DNA of 64,000 nucleotides from Microbacterium maritypicum (GCF_041529975.1 NZ_CP168030.1:3472001-3536000), one strand, 5' to 3'. Shown: positions 8,973 through 17,016, numbered from the stretch's first letter. Translations and numbers: made by a program. Notes: generated by a model not told the origin, from the letters alone.

Positions 8973-9877
8973 GCGAACCACTTCCGGAGGGCGTCGCGGT
9001 TGGCGATCTGCTCGGCCTTGGCCTGCTCGACCTCGGTGGCGGAGCGGGGAACCACGTCCTGCTCGACGATCAGCCACCCGTCGTATCCGCTGTCGATGAT
9101 CTCGTCGACGAGCTCGGTGACGGCCAGGTCGCCTTCGCCCAGGGGCACGAAGACGCGCTTCTCCCACACCGACCGCATCGGGTCGTCGGTCTGCAGCGCC
9201 TCACGCAGGATCTGCGTGCGTGCGTCTTTCAGGTGCAGGTGGTTGATGCGGTCGCGCCAGCGACGGTAGTCGGGCAGCGGGTCGCCTCCGCCGATGAGGA
9301 GGTGACCGGAGTCGAAGGTGAGTCCGACATCGGTCGTCTCGAGCAGGGCGTCGACTTCTTCCGGTGTCTCCACGTAGGTGCAGGCGTGGTGGTGGAACGT
9401 GGGCTCGAGCCCGCGGTCGCGCACCCGGGCGGTCGTGATGTTCACGCGATCGGCGAACCGGGCCCAGTCGTCGCCGCGGAGCGTGAGCTTGGGAGCACCA
9501 CCGGGGCGCGCCTTGCGCTCGGCACTGCCGGAGTCGGCGAGGGTCGGGAGCGGGGCGAGGACGGGGCCGGTCTCGGCGGCGGCGACGAGGACGTCGAGGA
9601 TGCCGTCGAGGCCGGCGAGCGCGCGCTCGAATTCGTCACCGGTGCCTGCGAAGGGCAGATCGATCCATCCGCCGGCGAGCTCGAGGCCGTACCTCTGCAG
9701 GCGATCCGTGAGATCCGCCCCGCGACCGAGGAGGCCGACCGGGCCGAGGTCGATGCCCTGGTAGCCGGCTTCGCTGATCCAGCGCGCGAGCTCCTCCCCT
9801 TCGGGGAGAGCGACGAGATCCGGCCGAGCCAGCTCGAAGACTCCGTAGCTCACCGGCGCATTCGCGATACGGATCAC
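8969..9877 (-). CDS. Sugar isomerase/epimerase-like TIM-barrel protein (IolE-like)
   Basis: About 302 residues from the GTG at 9875-9877. The xylose-isomerase-like TIM-barrel has putative metal ligands in EPTFHHHACTYVET, VGLTFDSGHLLIGG and HLKDARTQ. Members include 2-keto-myo-inositol dehydratase and various sugar isomerases and epimerases. First gene of the sugar operon. Start choice: an in-frame ATG exists at 9893-9895, but the sequence between it and the GTG contains GAGAAAGGA six bases before the GTG, so the ATG sits where the ribosome-binding site should be. I prefer the GTG (VIRIANAPVSYGVFEL). The pairing with a Gfo/Idh/MocA enzyme is typical of inositol or modified-sugar catabolism. 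Confidence 0.85.
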   Translation of the reverse strand: MIRIANAPVSYGVFELARPDLVALPEGEELARWISEAGYQGIDLGPVGLLGRGADLTDRLQRYGLELAGGWIDLPFAGTGDEFERALAGLDGILDVLVAAAETGPVLAPLPTLADSGSAERKARPGGAPKLTLRGDDWARFADRVNITTARVRDRGLEPTFHHHACTYVETPEEVDALLETTDVGLTFDSGHLLIGGGDPLPDYRRWRDRINHLHLKDARTQILREALQTDDPMRSVWEKRVFVPLGEGDLAVTELVDEIIDSGYDGWLIVEQDVVPRSATEVEQAKAEQIANRDALRKWFA

Positions 9878-9924
9878 TCGATTTCCTTTCTCCATTGAAC
9901 GGTCGGACCCGAGGCCCGGTGAAA

Positions 9925-9953
9925 ATGTTAGCAGGTAATTACATATGCATCAA
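9925..9953 (-). promoter_or_regulatory. Promoter of the sugar operon with embedded palindrome
   Basis: On the minus strand a -35 TTGATG (9948-9953) and a -10 TAACAT (9925-9930) are exactly 17 bases apart. The spacer contains the perfect 8-base palindrome GTAATTAC (9935-9942), of the GT-N4-AC form. A regulator bound there would cover the promoter; the adjacent GntR/HutC protein is the natural candidate. The promoter overlaps the 3' end of the mgtC-like gene. Confidence 0.65.
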
Positions 9954-10651
9954 TCGTCGTCCGAGAAGCCCTGGACGACGACGGATCGCACCCCATCGAG
10001 TCGCGCGATCGCGTCGATCAGCTCCGATCGCATCTCGGGCGAAGCCTCCGCGAACTCGAGCGTCGCGCGCATGTCGGAGTCCCCGTGGATCCGCGCGGCA
10101 CCGAGGAGGGTGGCGGGAAGACCGCGGCGCTCGGCGGCGGCGAGCACCTCGCGGATGGCGCCGCGCTCGGACTCGTACTGCAGCGTGACCCGCAGCCGCT
10201 CCGGCTCGGGGCGCACGCGGTCGCGTACGCGGGACAGGGGTCCGACCGTCAGCAGGTGCAGCCCCGTGCCGGCGATCGCCAGCAGCGGCATGTTGGCCCC
10301 GCACGCCATGCCGATCGCCGCCACGACCCAGATGGTCGCGGCGGAGGTCAGCCCGGAGACGGCGTTGTTGCGCACGAAGATGACGCCGGCGCCGAGGAAG
10401 CCGATGCCGGAGACCACCTGCGCCGCGATGCGAGAGGGATCGACGGCCACGTCCGGGCCGAGCACTCCCTCGAATCCGTACGCCGAGATCAGCGTGAAGA
10501 TCGCCGAGCCGATCCCCACCAGCACATGCGTCCGCAGGCCCGCGCTCTTGAGCTTGCGCGACCTCTCGACCCCGACGGCGAGCGAGAGGACGAACGCCAG
10601 GGCGAGGAGTCCGAGCTCCACGAGCAGGTGCGGATCCCCCACTATGCTCAC
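9950..10651 (-). CDS. MgtC/SapB family membrane protein
   Basis: About 233 residues. The N-terminal membrane domain has four or five segments and carries VERSRKLKSAGLRTHVLVGIG and a GIGFLGAGVIFVRNN stretch typical of MgtC/SapB. The C-terminal ~80 residues (LRVTLQYESERGAIREVL) resemble the ACT-like domain of MgtC proteins. Family members are linked to growth under low magnesium or acid stress and are not magnesium transporters themselves. Start: the GTG at 10649-10651 has GGTGGAG five bases upstream; an in-frame ATG at 10688-10690 (13 residues longer) has a poor site. It lies between the sugar operon and its presumed regulator but looks functionally unrelated. Confidence 0.85.
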   Translation of the reverse strand: MSIVGDPHLLVELGLLALAFVLSLAVGVERSRKLKSAGLRTHVLVGIGSAIFTLISAYGFEGVLGPDVAVDPSRIAAQVVSGIGFLGAGVIFVRNNAVSGLTSAATIWVVAAIGMACGANMPLLAIAGTGLHLLTVGPLSRVRDRVRPEPERLRVTLQYESERGAIREVLAAAERRGLPATLLGAARIHGDSDMRATLEFAEASPEMRSELIDAIARLDGVRSVVVQGFSDDD

Positions 10652-10780
10652 GAGAACTCCACCATGTCCGAACAATAGCACTTTATGCATTTCACGGGCC
10701 AGGTCACCCACGGAACCGATGTCTCCGCGCGCCTCACCGCCCGGATCCGCCGAAAAAGAGGCGACATAGGCGATCGTATG

Positions 10781-10794
10781 ATTGTCGCTACAAT
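10781..10794 (+). promoter_or_regulatory. Inverted repeat over the gntR -10 region
   Basis: ATTGT-CGCT-ACAAT is a perfect 5-4-5 inverted repeat ending in TACAAT (10789-10794), a good -10 hexamer about 28 bases before the GntR start codon. Its core GTCGCTAC has the same GT-N4-AC form as the palindrome in the sugar-operon promoter. An autoregulatory operator is inferred. Confidence 0.5.
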
Positions 10795-10822
10795 ATGACT
10801 CCCTCACAGAAAGCGGAGCACC

Positions 10823-11584
10823 ATGGCCGATCTCGTCACTCCGTGGCCAAACGATCTGTTCGCCGACATCGACCGCACGGGACCCGTCCCGCTCTACTTC
10901 CAGGTGTCGACGCGCCTCCAGAGCGCGATCCAATCCGGCGCCATCCCCGCCGGCGCCCGCCTCGAGAACGAGGTCTCGATCGCCGAGCAGCTCGGCCTGT
11001 CGCGACCCACCATCCGACGCGCCATCCAGGAACTCGTCGACAAGGGTCTGCTCGTGCGACGCCGCGGCATCGGCACCCAGGTCGTGCAGGGATCCGTCAC
11101 GCGCCAGGTCGAGCTCACCAGCCTGTTCGAAGACCTGCAGAGCGCCCATCACGAACCGGGGACGCAGGTGCTCACCCACGAGGTCATCGCGGCATCCGAC
11201 GAGGTCGCGGCCGCATTGGCACTCGCCCCCGGCACCGAGGTGCTGCACCTGCGCCGACGACGCAGCACCGACGGCGTCCCCGTCGCCGTGCTGGAGAACT
11301 ACCTGCCGGGCGAGTTCGCGAACATCTCGTCGGAGCAGCTCGAATCGCGCGGTCTCTACCAGGTGCTGCGTGCGCGCGGCGTCGCCATCCGCGTCGCCAA
11401 GCAGAAGATCGGAGCGCGGCGGGCGGAGGCGGACGAGCCCGAGCTGCTGGAGATCGAAGCCGGCGGGCCGCTGCTGACGATGGAGCGCATCTCGTTCGAC
11501 CAGTCCGGCGCGGCGATCGAGTTCGGACACCACTGCTACCGGCCCGACCTCTACCGCTTCGAGACCACGCTCGTCGCCAAGTAG
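10823..11584 (+). CDS. GntR-family regulator, HutC/UTRA type
   Basis: 253 residues. The N-terminal winged helix (about residues 20-88) contains LENEVSIAEQLGLSRPTIRRAIQELVDKGLLVRRRGIGTQV. The C-terminal UTRA ligand-binding domain (about 105-250) ends in the typical AIEFGHHCYRPDLYRFE. HutC-type regulators usually repress sugar or amino-acid catabolism and respond to a small metabolite such as a sugar phosphate. It is the nearest regulator to the 2157-9953 sugar operon and probably controls it and itself. The start has AGAAAGCGGAG upstream at suitable spacing. Confidence 0.9.
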   Translation: MADLVTPWPNDLFADIDRTGPVPLYFQVSTRLQSAIQSGAIPAGARLENEVSIAEQLGLSRPTIRRAIQELVDKGLLVRRRGIGTQVVQGSVTRQVELTSLFEDLQSAHHEPGTQVLTHEVIAASDEVAAALALAPGTEVLHLRRRRSTDGVPVAVLENYLPGEFANISSEQLESRGLYQVLRARGVAIRVAKQKIGARRAEADEPELLEIEAGGPLLTMERISFDQSGAAIEFGHHCYRPDLYRFETTLVAK

Positions 11585-11619
11585 TCCGCAAGCCCCTGGG
11601 GCAGCGGATGTCGCCTCCG

Positions 11620-11625
11620 TAGACT
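11620..11625 (+). promoter_or_regulatory. -10 element, leaderless start of the 11632 gene
   Basis: TAGACT lies exactly six bases before the ATG at 11632, with no ribosome-binding site between, so transcription should begin at the start codon. No convincing -35 is seen. Confidence 0.5.
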
Positions 11626-11631
11626 GACCCC

Positions 11632-12189
11632 ATGGATGACGCGCTGTGGATCATCGGGATCATCGTCGGCCTGATCGTCGTCGTCGCGATCCTGGCCGTC
11701 GCGCTGCGCGGAATGCGGCCGAAGCTGCCGGAGCCGCAGGTCTTCACACCGACGGCCGCGACGCCGCGCTCCGCGCCCGCCTCCTCGGCATCGGCACCCA
11801 CCTCCGGACTCACGCCCGACGTCGTCGCCGAGATCGACCGGCTCGTCGGAGCGGGGCACAAGATCCACGCCATCAAGCTCTACCGCGACCACACCGGCGT
11901 GGGCCTGAAAGAGGCGAAGGATCGCGTGGAGCACCGGTCGGCCAGCACGACCGCTCCCCACCTCGCCGCCGTGTCGAACGCCACCGCCGTGCACTCCGCC
12001 ATCACCCCGAGCGCGCTGACGCCGTCGACCGTGCGCGCCTCGCTGCCGGCATCCGTGGCATCCGAGATCGATGCGCTCATCGCCCGCGATTCCCGGATCG
12101 GCGCGATCAAGCTGCTCCGGGAGCAGACGGGCCTCGGCCTCAAGGAGTCGAAGCTCCTGATCGACGCCTGGGTTCCGCACCGCAGCTGA
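11632..12189 (+). CDS. Membrane protein with two ribosomal L7/L12 C-terminal-like domains
   Basis: 185 residues. One membrane segment (about residues 6-25, WIIGIIVGLIVVVAILAVAL) is followed by a Pro/Ala/Ser-rich linker. Two ~33-residue repeats follow: one at about 65-98 (IDRLVGAGHKIHAIKLYRDH, then TGVGLKEAKDRVE) and one at about 147-180 (IDALIARDSRIGAIKLLREQ, then TGLGLKESKLLID). Both match the helix-loop-helix signature of the L7/L12 C-terminal domain (xAIKxxRxxTGLGLKEAK), which recruits translation factors in the ribosome. Short membrane proteins with this domain are known in actinobacteria but have no assigned role. The start is set by the -10 hexamer six bases upstream. Confidence 0.75.
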   Translation: MDDALWIIGIIVGLIVVVAILAVALRGMRPKLPEPQVFTPTAATPRSAPASSASAPTSGLTPDVVAEIDRLVGAGHKIHAIKLYRDHTGVGLKEAKDRVEHRSASTTAPHLAAVSNATAVHSAITPSALTPSTVRASLPASVASEIDALIARDSRIGAIKLLREQTGLGLKESKLLIDAWVPHRS

Positions 12190-12272
12190 GCGCGACGGAC
12201 CGGTACCTCCCCGCGCGGAAGCGGACTCCCCGGCGAGGGAGAATGGGAGGGTCCCCCACCCCAAGGAGCCTC

Positions 12273-12911
12273 ATGACAGACCGTCTCGACCGCGCCCGCA
12301 GCACCGGCATCCTCGCCGTGCTCCGCGCTTCGTCCCCCGAGCTGGCCCTGGAGGCCTCCGAGGCGATCATCCGCGGTGGGGTCACCGGTATCGAGGTGAC
12401 CTTCTCGACGCCCGACGCGCCCGCCGTGATCCGCGAGCTCATCACCCGCCACGGTGACGCCGCGTACATCGGCGCCGGAACCGTGACGACCGCCGCGCAG
12501 GCAGCGGCGGCCGCGGATGCGGGGGCGGAGTTCCTCGTCAGCCCCGGCACGCTCCCCCACCTGACCCGCACGATGCTCGACACCGATCGCGTCGTGATGA
12601 CCGGGGCCATGACGCCCACCGAGGTCATGAGCGCACTCGAACTCGGCGTCGACGTGGTGAAGATCTTCCCGGCGTCGCTGGGCGGTCCGTCGTACCTCGG
12701 CGCGCTGCGCGGACCGTTCCCCGACGCCCCGCTCATGCCGACCGGCGGCGTGAGCCCCGACAACCTCGCAGCCTGGTTCGCGGCGGGTGCCGTCGCGGTC
12801 GGCGCCGGCGGCGACCTGGCCAACGGCGCATCGATCGCGGCATCCGACTGGGCGGACATCGAGCAGCGCGCCGCCCGGTTCACGGCAGCGCTCGCCGCCG
12901 CTCGCGGCTGA
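12273..12911 (+). CDS. eda: 2-keto-3-deoxy-6-phosphogluconate / 4-hydroxy-2-oxoglutarate aldolase
   Basis: 212 residues, the normal length of the class I aldolase of the Entner-Doudoroff pathway and hexuronate breakdown, which cleaves KDPG to pyruvate and glyceraldehyde 3-phosphate. Visible motifs: GGVTGIEVTFSTPDA with the catalytic Glu, AEFLVSPGT, and VDVVKIFPASLGG whose Lys forms the Schiff base. The start ATG at 12273 has AAGGAG four bases upstream; a longer upstream frame is a shadow. Monocistronic here, with no kdgK or edd partner adjacent. Confidence 0.92.
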   Translation: MTDRLDRARSTGILAVLRASSPELALEASEAIIRGGVTGIEVTFSTPDAPAVIRELITRHGDAAYIGAGTVTTAAQAAAAADAGAEFLVSPGTLPHLTRTMLDTDRVVMTGAMTPTEVMSALELGVDVVKIFPASLGGPSYLGALRGPFPDAPLMPTGGVSPDNLAAWFAAGAVAVGAGGDLANGASIAASDWADIEQRAARFTAALAAARG

Positions 12912-12937
12912 TCGACCCGGCGGCGTTCAGCCTCGTT

Positions 12938-12947
12938 TGGTATACCA
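12938..12947 (+). promoter_or_regulatory. Palindrome TGGTATACCA forming the -10 of the ankyrin lipoprotein gene
   Basis: The 10-base perfect palindrome contains TATACC (12941-12946), which ends six bases before the ATG at 12953. It fits a leaderless promoter that a dimeric regulator could occlude. Confidence 0.45.
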
Positions 12948-12952
12948 GACGC

Positions 12953-13648
12953 ATGCGTGCGCGACCGATCCTCGTCCTCAGTGCACTCGTCGCCGTCCTG
13001 CTGACCGCGACGGCCTGCACCGCGAACCCCGCCCCGCCCGCACCGACACCGGAGGTCTCCATGTCCGACGCCACTCAGGACCTGCTCGTCGCCGCCGCCA
13101 GCGGAGACGCGGATGCCGTGCGCGCGGCCCTCGATGCGGGAGCGGCGATCGAGGCGCGGGGCGACGGCGGCATGACCGCCCTGGTCGCGGCGACCAAGGG
13201 AAATCAGGTCGACGCGGCACGAGTGCTCATCGAGGCCGGTGCCGACGTGAACGCGAAGGACGACATCCAGGACTCCGCCTACCTGTACGCCGGCGCCCGC
13301 GGGCACGACGAGATCCTGCGTCTGACGCTCGAGAGCGGCGCCGACCTGACGAGCACGAACCGCTTCGGGGGCACCGCCCTGATCCCGGCCTCCGAACGCG
13401 GACTGCTGTCGACGGTCGAGATCCTGCTCGAGGCGGGTGTCGACCCGAACCACGTCAACAACCTGAACTGGACGGCGCTGCACGAGGCGATCGTGCTCGG
13501 CGACGGCTCCTCCCGCTACTTCGAGGTCGTGCGCGCGCTCCTCGACGGCGGGGCGGACATCGGCATCCCCGACGGCGACGGTGTGCTGCCGGTCGACCTC
13601 GCGAGGAGCCGCGGCTACGACGCGATCGTCGCCGAGCTCGAACGGTGA
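12953..13648 (+). CDS. Ankyrin-repeat lipoprotein
   Basis: 231 residues. A lipoprotein signal peptide (RARPILVLSALVAVLLTATAC, Cys22) predicts an exported, membrane-anchored protein. About five ankyrin repeats follow, e.g. DLLVAAASGDADAVRAALDA, then MTALVAATKGNQVDAARVLI and TALHEAIVLGDGSSRYFEVV. Ankyrin repeats bind protein partners; the partner is unknown. The stop overlaps the GTG of the TauE/SafE gene by four bases (GTGA), so the two are co-translated and may act together at the membrane. The -10 palindrome six bases upstream supports this start. Confidence 0.88.
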   Translation: MRARPILVLSALVAVLLTATACTANPAPPAPTPEVSMSDATQDLLVAAASGDADAVRAALDAGAAIEARGDGGMTALVAATKGNQVDAARVLIEAGADVNAKDDIQDSAYLYAGARGHDEILRLTLESGADLTSTNRFGGTALIPASERGLLSTVEILLEAGVDPNHVNNLNWTALHEAIVLGDGSSRYFEVVRALLDGGADIGIPDGDGVLPVDLARSRGYDAIVAELER

Positions 13649-14394
13649 TCGCCCTCGACCCGTGGGCCTGGGCCGCCCTCGCCGTGGCCGCGGTCACGAT
13701 CGGCATCTCGAAGACCGCGCTGCCCGGCGGCAGCATCCTGGCCATCGCCCTGTTCGCCGCGGTGCTGCCCGCCCGCACCTCGACGGCCGCGACCCTGCTG
13801 CTGCTCATGGTGGGCGACCTGTTCGCGCTCTTCGCCTACCGCCGGCACGCCCACTGGCCGACGCTGCTGCGCCTCGCCCCCGCGGTGATCGCGGGGCTCC
13901 TCGTCGGGTTCGCGTTCCTCGCACTCGCCGGTGACGGGGTGGTCCGCCGGGCCATCGGCGTGATCCTGCTCCTGATGATCGCCGTGACCCTCTGGCGCCG
14001 GTGGCGGCAGAGCAAGGCCGACGCGGCGGCCCCGCCGTCGGGCGGCATCGTGCTCGCGGGCGCCTACGGCACGCTCGGTGGTTTCACGACCATGGTCGCC
14101 AACGCGGGCGGACCGGTCATGTCGATGTACTTCCTGGCCACCCGCACGCCCGTGCAGGTGTTCCTCGGCACCTCGGCGTGGTTCTTCGCCATCATCAACG
14201 TGATCAAGGTGCCGTTCCTCGCCGGCCTCGGGCTCTTCCACGCGCCGGTGCTGCTGATGGATGCCGTGCTCGCCCCGCTCGTGGTGATCGGCGCCCTGCT
14301 CGGCCTGCGGGTCGCGCGGCGCATGAACCAGCGCGTGTTCGACCGCATCGTGATCGTGCTGACGGTCCTCGGCGCGGTGTACCTGCTGATCTGA
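13645..14394 (+). CDS. TauE/SafE family sulfite/organosulfonate exporter-like membrane protein
   Basis: 249 residues with about eight hydrophobic segments in two homologous halves. GISKTALPGGSILAIALFAA near the N-terminus and AYGTLGGFTTMVANAGGPVM in the middle are the family's repeated glycine/proline motifs. Relatives export sulfite, sulfoacetate or similar anions. The GTG start overlaps the ankyrin lipoprotein stop. Substrate unknown; no sulfur-metabolism genes are adjacent. Confidence 0.88.
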   Translation: MIALDPWAWAALAVAAVTIGISKTALPGGSILAIALFAAVLPARTSTAATLLLLMVGDLFALFAYRRHAHWPTLLRLAPAVIAGLLVGFAFLALAGDGVVRRAIGVILLLMIAVTLWRRWRQSKADAAAPPSGGIVLAGAYGTLGGFTTMVANAGGPVMSMYFLATRTPVQVFLGTSAWFFAIINVIKVPFLAGLGLFHAPVLLMDAVLAPLVVIGALLGLRVARRMNQRVFDRIVIVLTVLGAVYLLI

Positions 14395-14412
14395 GCGCTC
14401 GGGCGCCCACCC

Positions 14413-15243
14413 TCAGTCGAGGAAGATGTCCGGGAACAGCGCGCTGTCGGGTGTGCCGGGGATCGCGGCGTAGCCAGAGAAGTCGGTCACGCCGTCGGCC
14501 TCGAGCACGTCTTCCACGATGAGCGACTGCCCGGTGTACGACGCCGCGGGCTTGAGCAGCACGGCGTACGCGGCATCGGCATAGATCTCGGGGGTGCGGC
14601 TCGCGGCCATGACCTTGTCGCCGCCGAGCAGGTTCTGCACCGCCGCGGTCGCGATCGTGGTGCGGGGCCACAGCGTGTTGGCGGCGATCCCGTCGCGCGC
14701 GAACTCCGCCGCGAGACCGAGCGTCGCCAGCGTCATGCCGAACTTCGCCAAGGTGTATCCCGTGTGCGCGCCGAGCCACTTCGGGCTCGGATTCAGGGGC
14801 GGCGAGAGGGAGAGGATGTGGGGATTCTCGGCATCCTTCAGGATCGGCACGGCCGCGCGGGACAGCATGAAGGTGCCGCGCACGTTGACGTCCTGCATCA
14901 GGTCGTACTTCTTGGCACCCAGGTCGAGCGAGCGGGAGAGGTCGATGACGCTGGCGTTGTTGATGACGATGTCGATGCCGCCGAACTCGCCCTGCGTCTT
15001 CATGACCGCTTCGGTGATGTCGTCGTCGTCGCGCACGTCGCCGACGATCGGGAGTGCGTTGCCGCCGGCTGCCCGGATCTGCTCGGCGGCGGTGTGGATG
15101 GTGCCTTCGAGCTTCGGATGCGGGGTGTCGGTCTTCGCGAGCATGGCGATGTTCGCCCCGTCGGCGGCCGCCCGCAGCGCGATCGCGAGGCCGATTCCGC
15201 GGCTGCCGCCCGACATCAGGATGGTCTTTCCGGCAAGGGACAT
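14413..15243 (-). CDS. SDR-family dehydrogenase, HSDL2-like
   Basis: 276 residues. The classical short-chain dehydrogenase fold has nucleotide site SGGSRGIGLAIAL (residues 11-23), the NNAS motif (VINNASVIDLS) and active-site GYTLAKFGM giving YxxxK. The long loop with SLSPPLNPSPKWLGAHTGYT resembles hydroxysteroid-dehydrogenase-like protein 2, which acts on acyl or steroid-like substrates; the sterol-carrier domain of HSDL2 is absent. The start ATG has AGGAG six bases upstream. Next to a second SDR gene, 44 bases away and probably in one operon. Confidence 0.85.
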   Translation of the reverse strand: MSLAGKTILMSGGSRGIGLAIALRAAADGANIAMLAKTDTPHPKLEGTIHTAAEQIRAAGGNALPIVGDVRDDDDITEAVMKTQGEFGGIDIVINNASVIDLSRSLDLGAKKYDLMQDVNVRGTFMLSRAAVPILKDAENPHILSLSPPLNPSPKWLGAHTGYTLAKFGMTLATLGLAAEFARDGIAANTLWPRTTIATAAVQNLLGGDKVMAASRTPEIYADAAYAVLLKPAASYTGQSLIVEDVLEADGVTDFSGYAAIPGTPDSALFPDIFLD

Positions 15244-15287
15244 GGTTTCTCCTGGGTTCTGATCGCGACGGGAAGAGGGGGTGTCGG

Positions 15288-16046
15288 TCATCTCGGGGCC
15301 ATGCGGATGGCGCCGTCGAGACGGATGGTCTCGCCGTTGAGGTACCCGTTCTCGACGATCTGCTGCACGAGGGCGGCGTACTCGTCGGGGCGACCGAGGC
15401 GCGACGGGAAGGGGACCTGCTGGCCGAGGGAGTCCTGAGCTGCCTGCGGGAGGCCCATCAGCATCGGGGTCTCCATGATGCCGGGGGCGATCGTGCACAC
15501 GCGGATGCCGTGGCGGGCGAGTTCGCGTGCCACGGGGAGGGTCATCGCGTGCACCCCACCCTTGGACGCGGAGTAGGCGGGCTGGCCGATCTGACCATCG
15601 AAAGCCGCGACGCTCGCGGTGTTGACGATGACGCCGCGCTCCTCGTCGTGCAGCTCGTTCCGGGCCATCACGGCCGACGCCTGGGAGATGACGTTGAACG
15701 TGCCGACGAGGTTGATGCGGATCACGCGCTCGAAGTCGGCGAGCACCGCGGGATTGCCCTCACGGTCGAGCACCTTGGCGGGCGGCGCGATGCCGGCGCA
15801 GTTCACGACCACGCGCAGCGGAGCGGCGGACTGCGCGGCGGCCACGGCTGCCTGCACCTCGTCGGCGTTCGTGACGTCGGCCGCGACGAAGAGTCCGCCG
15901 AGCTCGTCCGCGATCTCCGCCCCCTTCGACGAGGGGAGGTCGATGATCGTGACGTGAGCTCCCGCGGCGACGAGCCGGCGCGCGGTGGCGAGCCCGAGGC
16001 CCGAGGCCCCTCCGGTGATGAGTGCACCCTGACCGCTGATCTGCAT
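15288..16046 (-). CDS. SDR-family 3-hydroxyacyl-CoA dehydrogenase-like (HSD17B10 type)
   Basis: 252 residues. The NAD site is [16 protein letters not shown] appears as [10 protein letters not shown], and the catalytic Ser/Tyr/Lys lie in [23 protein letters not shown]. The order of motifs and the ending [15 protein letters not shown] match type II 3-hydroxyacyl-CoA dehydrogenases that oxidise short acyl-CoA intermediates. First gene of a two-SDR operon; AAGGAG lies upstream. The stretch 16047-16262 upstream holds the promoters for this gene and the divergent kinase and nothing else I can recognise. Confidence 0.88.
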   Translation of the reverse strand: MQISGQGALITGGASGLGLATARRLVAAGAHVTIIDLPSSKGAEIADELGGLFVAADVTNADEVQAAVAAAQSAAPLRVVVNCAGIAPPAKVLDREGNPAVLADFERVIRINLVGTFNVISQASAVMARNELHDEERGVIVNTASVAAFDGQIGQPAYSASKGGVHAMTLPVARELARHGIRVCTIAPGIMETPMLMGLPQAAQDSLGQQVPFPSRLGRPDEYAALVQQIVENGYLNGETIRLDGAIRMAPR

Positions 16047-16250
16047 CTGAGGTTCTCCTTCGAACGTCGTTGCGACACGCTTCGCTGGAACGCGGTCTCA
16101 GCCTACGTGGTTCCTGGTTCCACCACGAAACGGGTGGCGCCCGCCCGCAGGAAGCGCGTTCAGAGCGAGCCTACGACACCGCCTCCACGAAGAACGGTCC
16201 CGTCGTCCGAAGCCTCCCGCAGATATCGGTCCCCCGTCCGAAGCCTGCGG

Positions 16251-16256
16251 CAGGAT
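16251..16256 (+). promoter_or_regulatory. -10-like CAGGAT before the APH gene
   Basis: CAGGAT ends six bases before the ATG at 16263, the same geometry as other leaderless starts in this window, with C in place of the first T. Confidence 0.35.
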
Positions 16257-16262
16257 GGGAGC

Positions 16263-16997
16263 ATGACCATCCCCACCGACGACGTCGTCGTGCCCGATCG
16301 CGTCCGGCTCCTCGCCCGCGGCGCCGACCTCGAGTGCGTGTGGCGGAACGACTACGGCGGGCTGACGTTCCGTGCCACCGGCCAGGGCGATCCGTTCTTC
16401 ATCAAATGGGGGCCGCGGAACCTCGAGTTCACCCTGAGCGACGAGGCGGAGCGGATGCAGTGGGCGTCGCAGTGGATCACGGTGCCGACCGTGCTCGAGA
16501 GCGGCGGCGACGAGACGCACGAGTGGATGGTCACGGCCGCGCTCGACGGGCTGAGCGCCGTGGACCCGCGGTGGGTCGCCGAACCCGCGGTCGCCGTTCG
16601 TGCCGTCGGCGAGGCACTCCGCGCCATGCACGACGCCCTTCCCGTCGCGGACTGCCCCTGGGACTGGAGCGTGTCATCGCGCATCGAGAACGCCGAACGG
16701 CGCGGGATCGTCGTGCCGGACCACCTCCGGACCGCGCCCGAGATCGACCTCCTCGTCGTCAGCCACGGCGACGCCTGCTGCCCGAACACACTGGTCGGCG
16801 ACGACGGCCGCTGGCTCGCGCACGTCGACCTGGCGCTGCTCGGTGTGGCCGACCGCTGGGCCGACATCGCCGTCGCCGCCATGAGCACCGAGTGGAACTA
16901 CGGCCCCGGCTGGGAGGACGCGCTCATCGAGGCCTACGGAGTCGAGCCCGACCGCGAGCGCCTCGCCTACTACCGCGAGCTCTGGAACGCCGCCTGA
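16263..16997 (+). CDS. APH(3')-like aminoglycoside phosphotransferase
   Basis: 244 residues. Kinase fold of the aminoglycoside 3'-phosphotransferase family: GQGDPFFIKWGPRN with the ATP-binding Lys, the catalytic loop VVSHGDACCPNTLV (HGDxxxxN), and HVDLALLGVADRWADIAVAA carrying the Mg-binding Asp and the ADRxxDIA ending of APH(3') enzymes. Lengths match (about 250-270). It could phosphorylate an aminoglycoside or another hydroxylated metabolite. It looks like a native chromosomal gene: its composition resembles the neighbours and no mobile element is near, so acquired resistance is not implied. Confidence 0.82.
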   Translation: MTIPTDDVVVPDRVRLLARGADLECVWRNDYGGLTFRATGQGDPFFIKWGPRNLEFTLSDEAERMQWASQWITVPTVLESGGDETHEWMVTAALDGLSAVDPRWVAEPAVAVRAVGEALRAMHDALPVADCPWDWSVSSRIENAERRGIVVPDHLRTAPEIDLLVVSHGDACCPNTLVGDDGRWLAHVDLALLGVADRWADIAVAAMSTEWNYGPGWEDALIEAYGVEPDRERLAYYRELWNAA

Positions 16998-17016
16998 CCC
17001 CGCGCTGACACCGCGC

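Noticed and set aside
16263..16997. Acquired aminoglycoside-resistance gene on a mobile element
   Set aside because: Base composition resembles the neighbours, and no transposase, integron or repeat flanks it. The family also includes native kinases.
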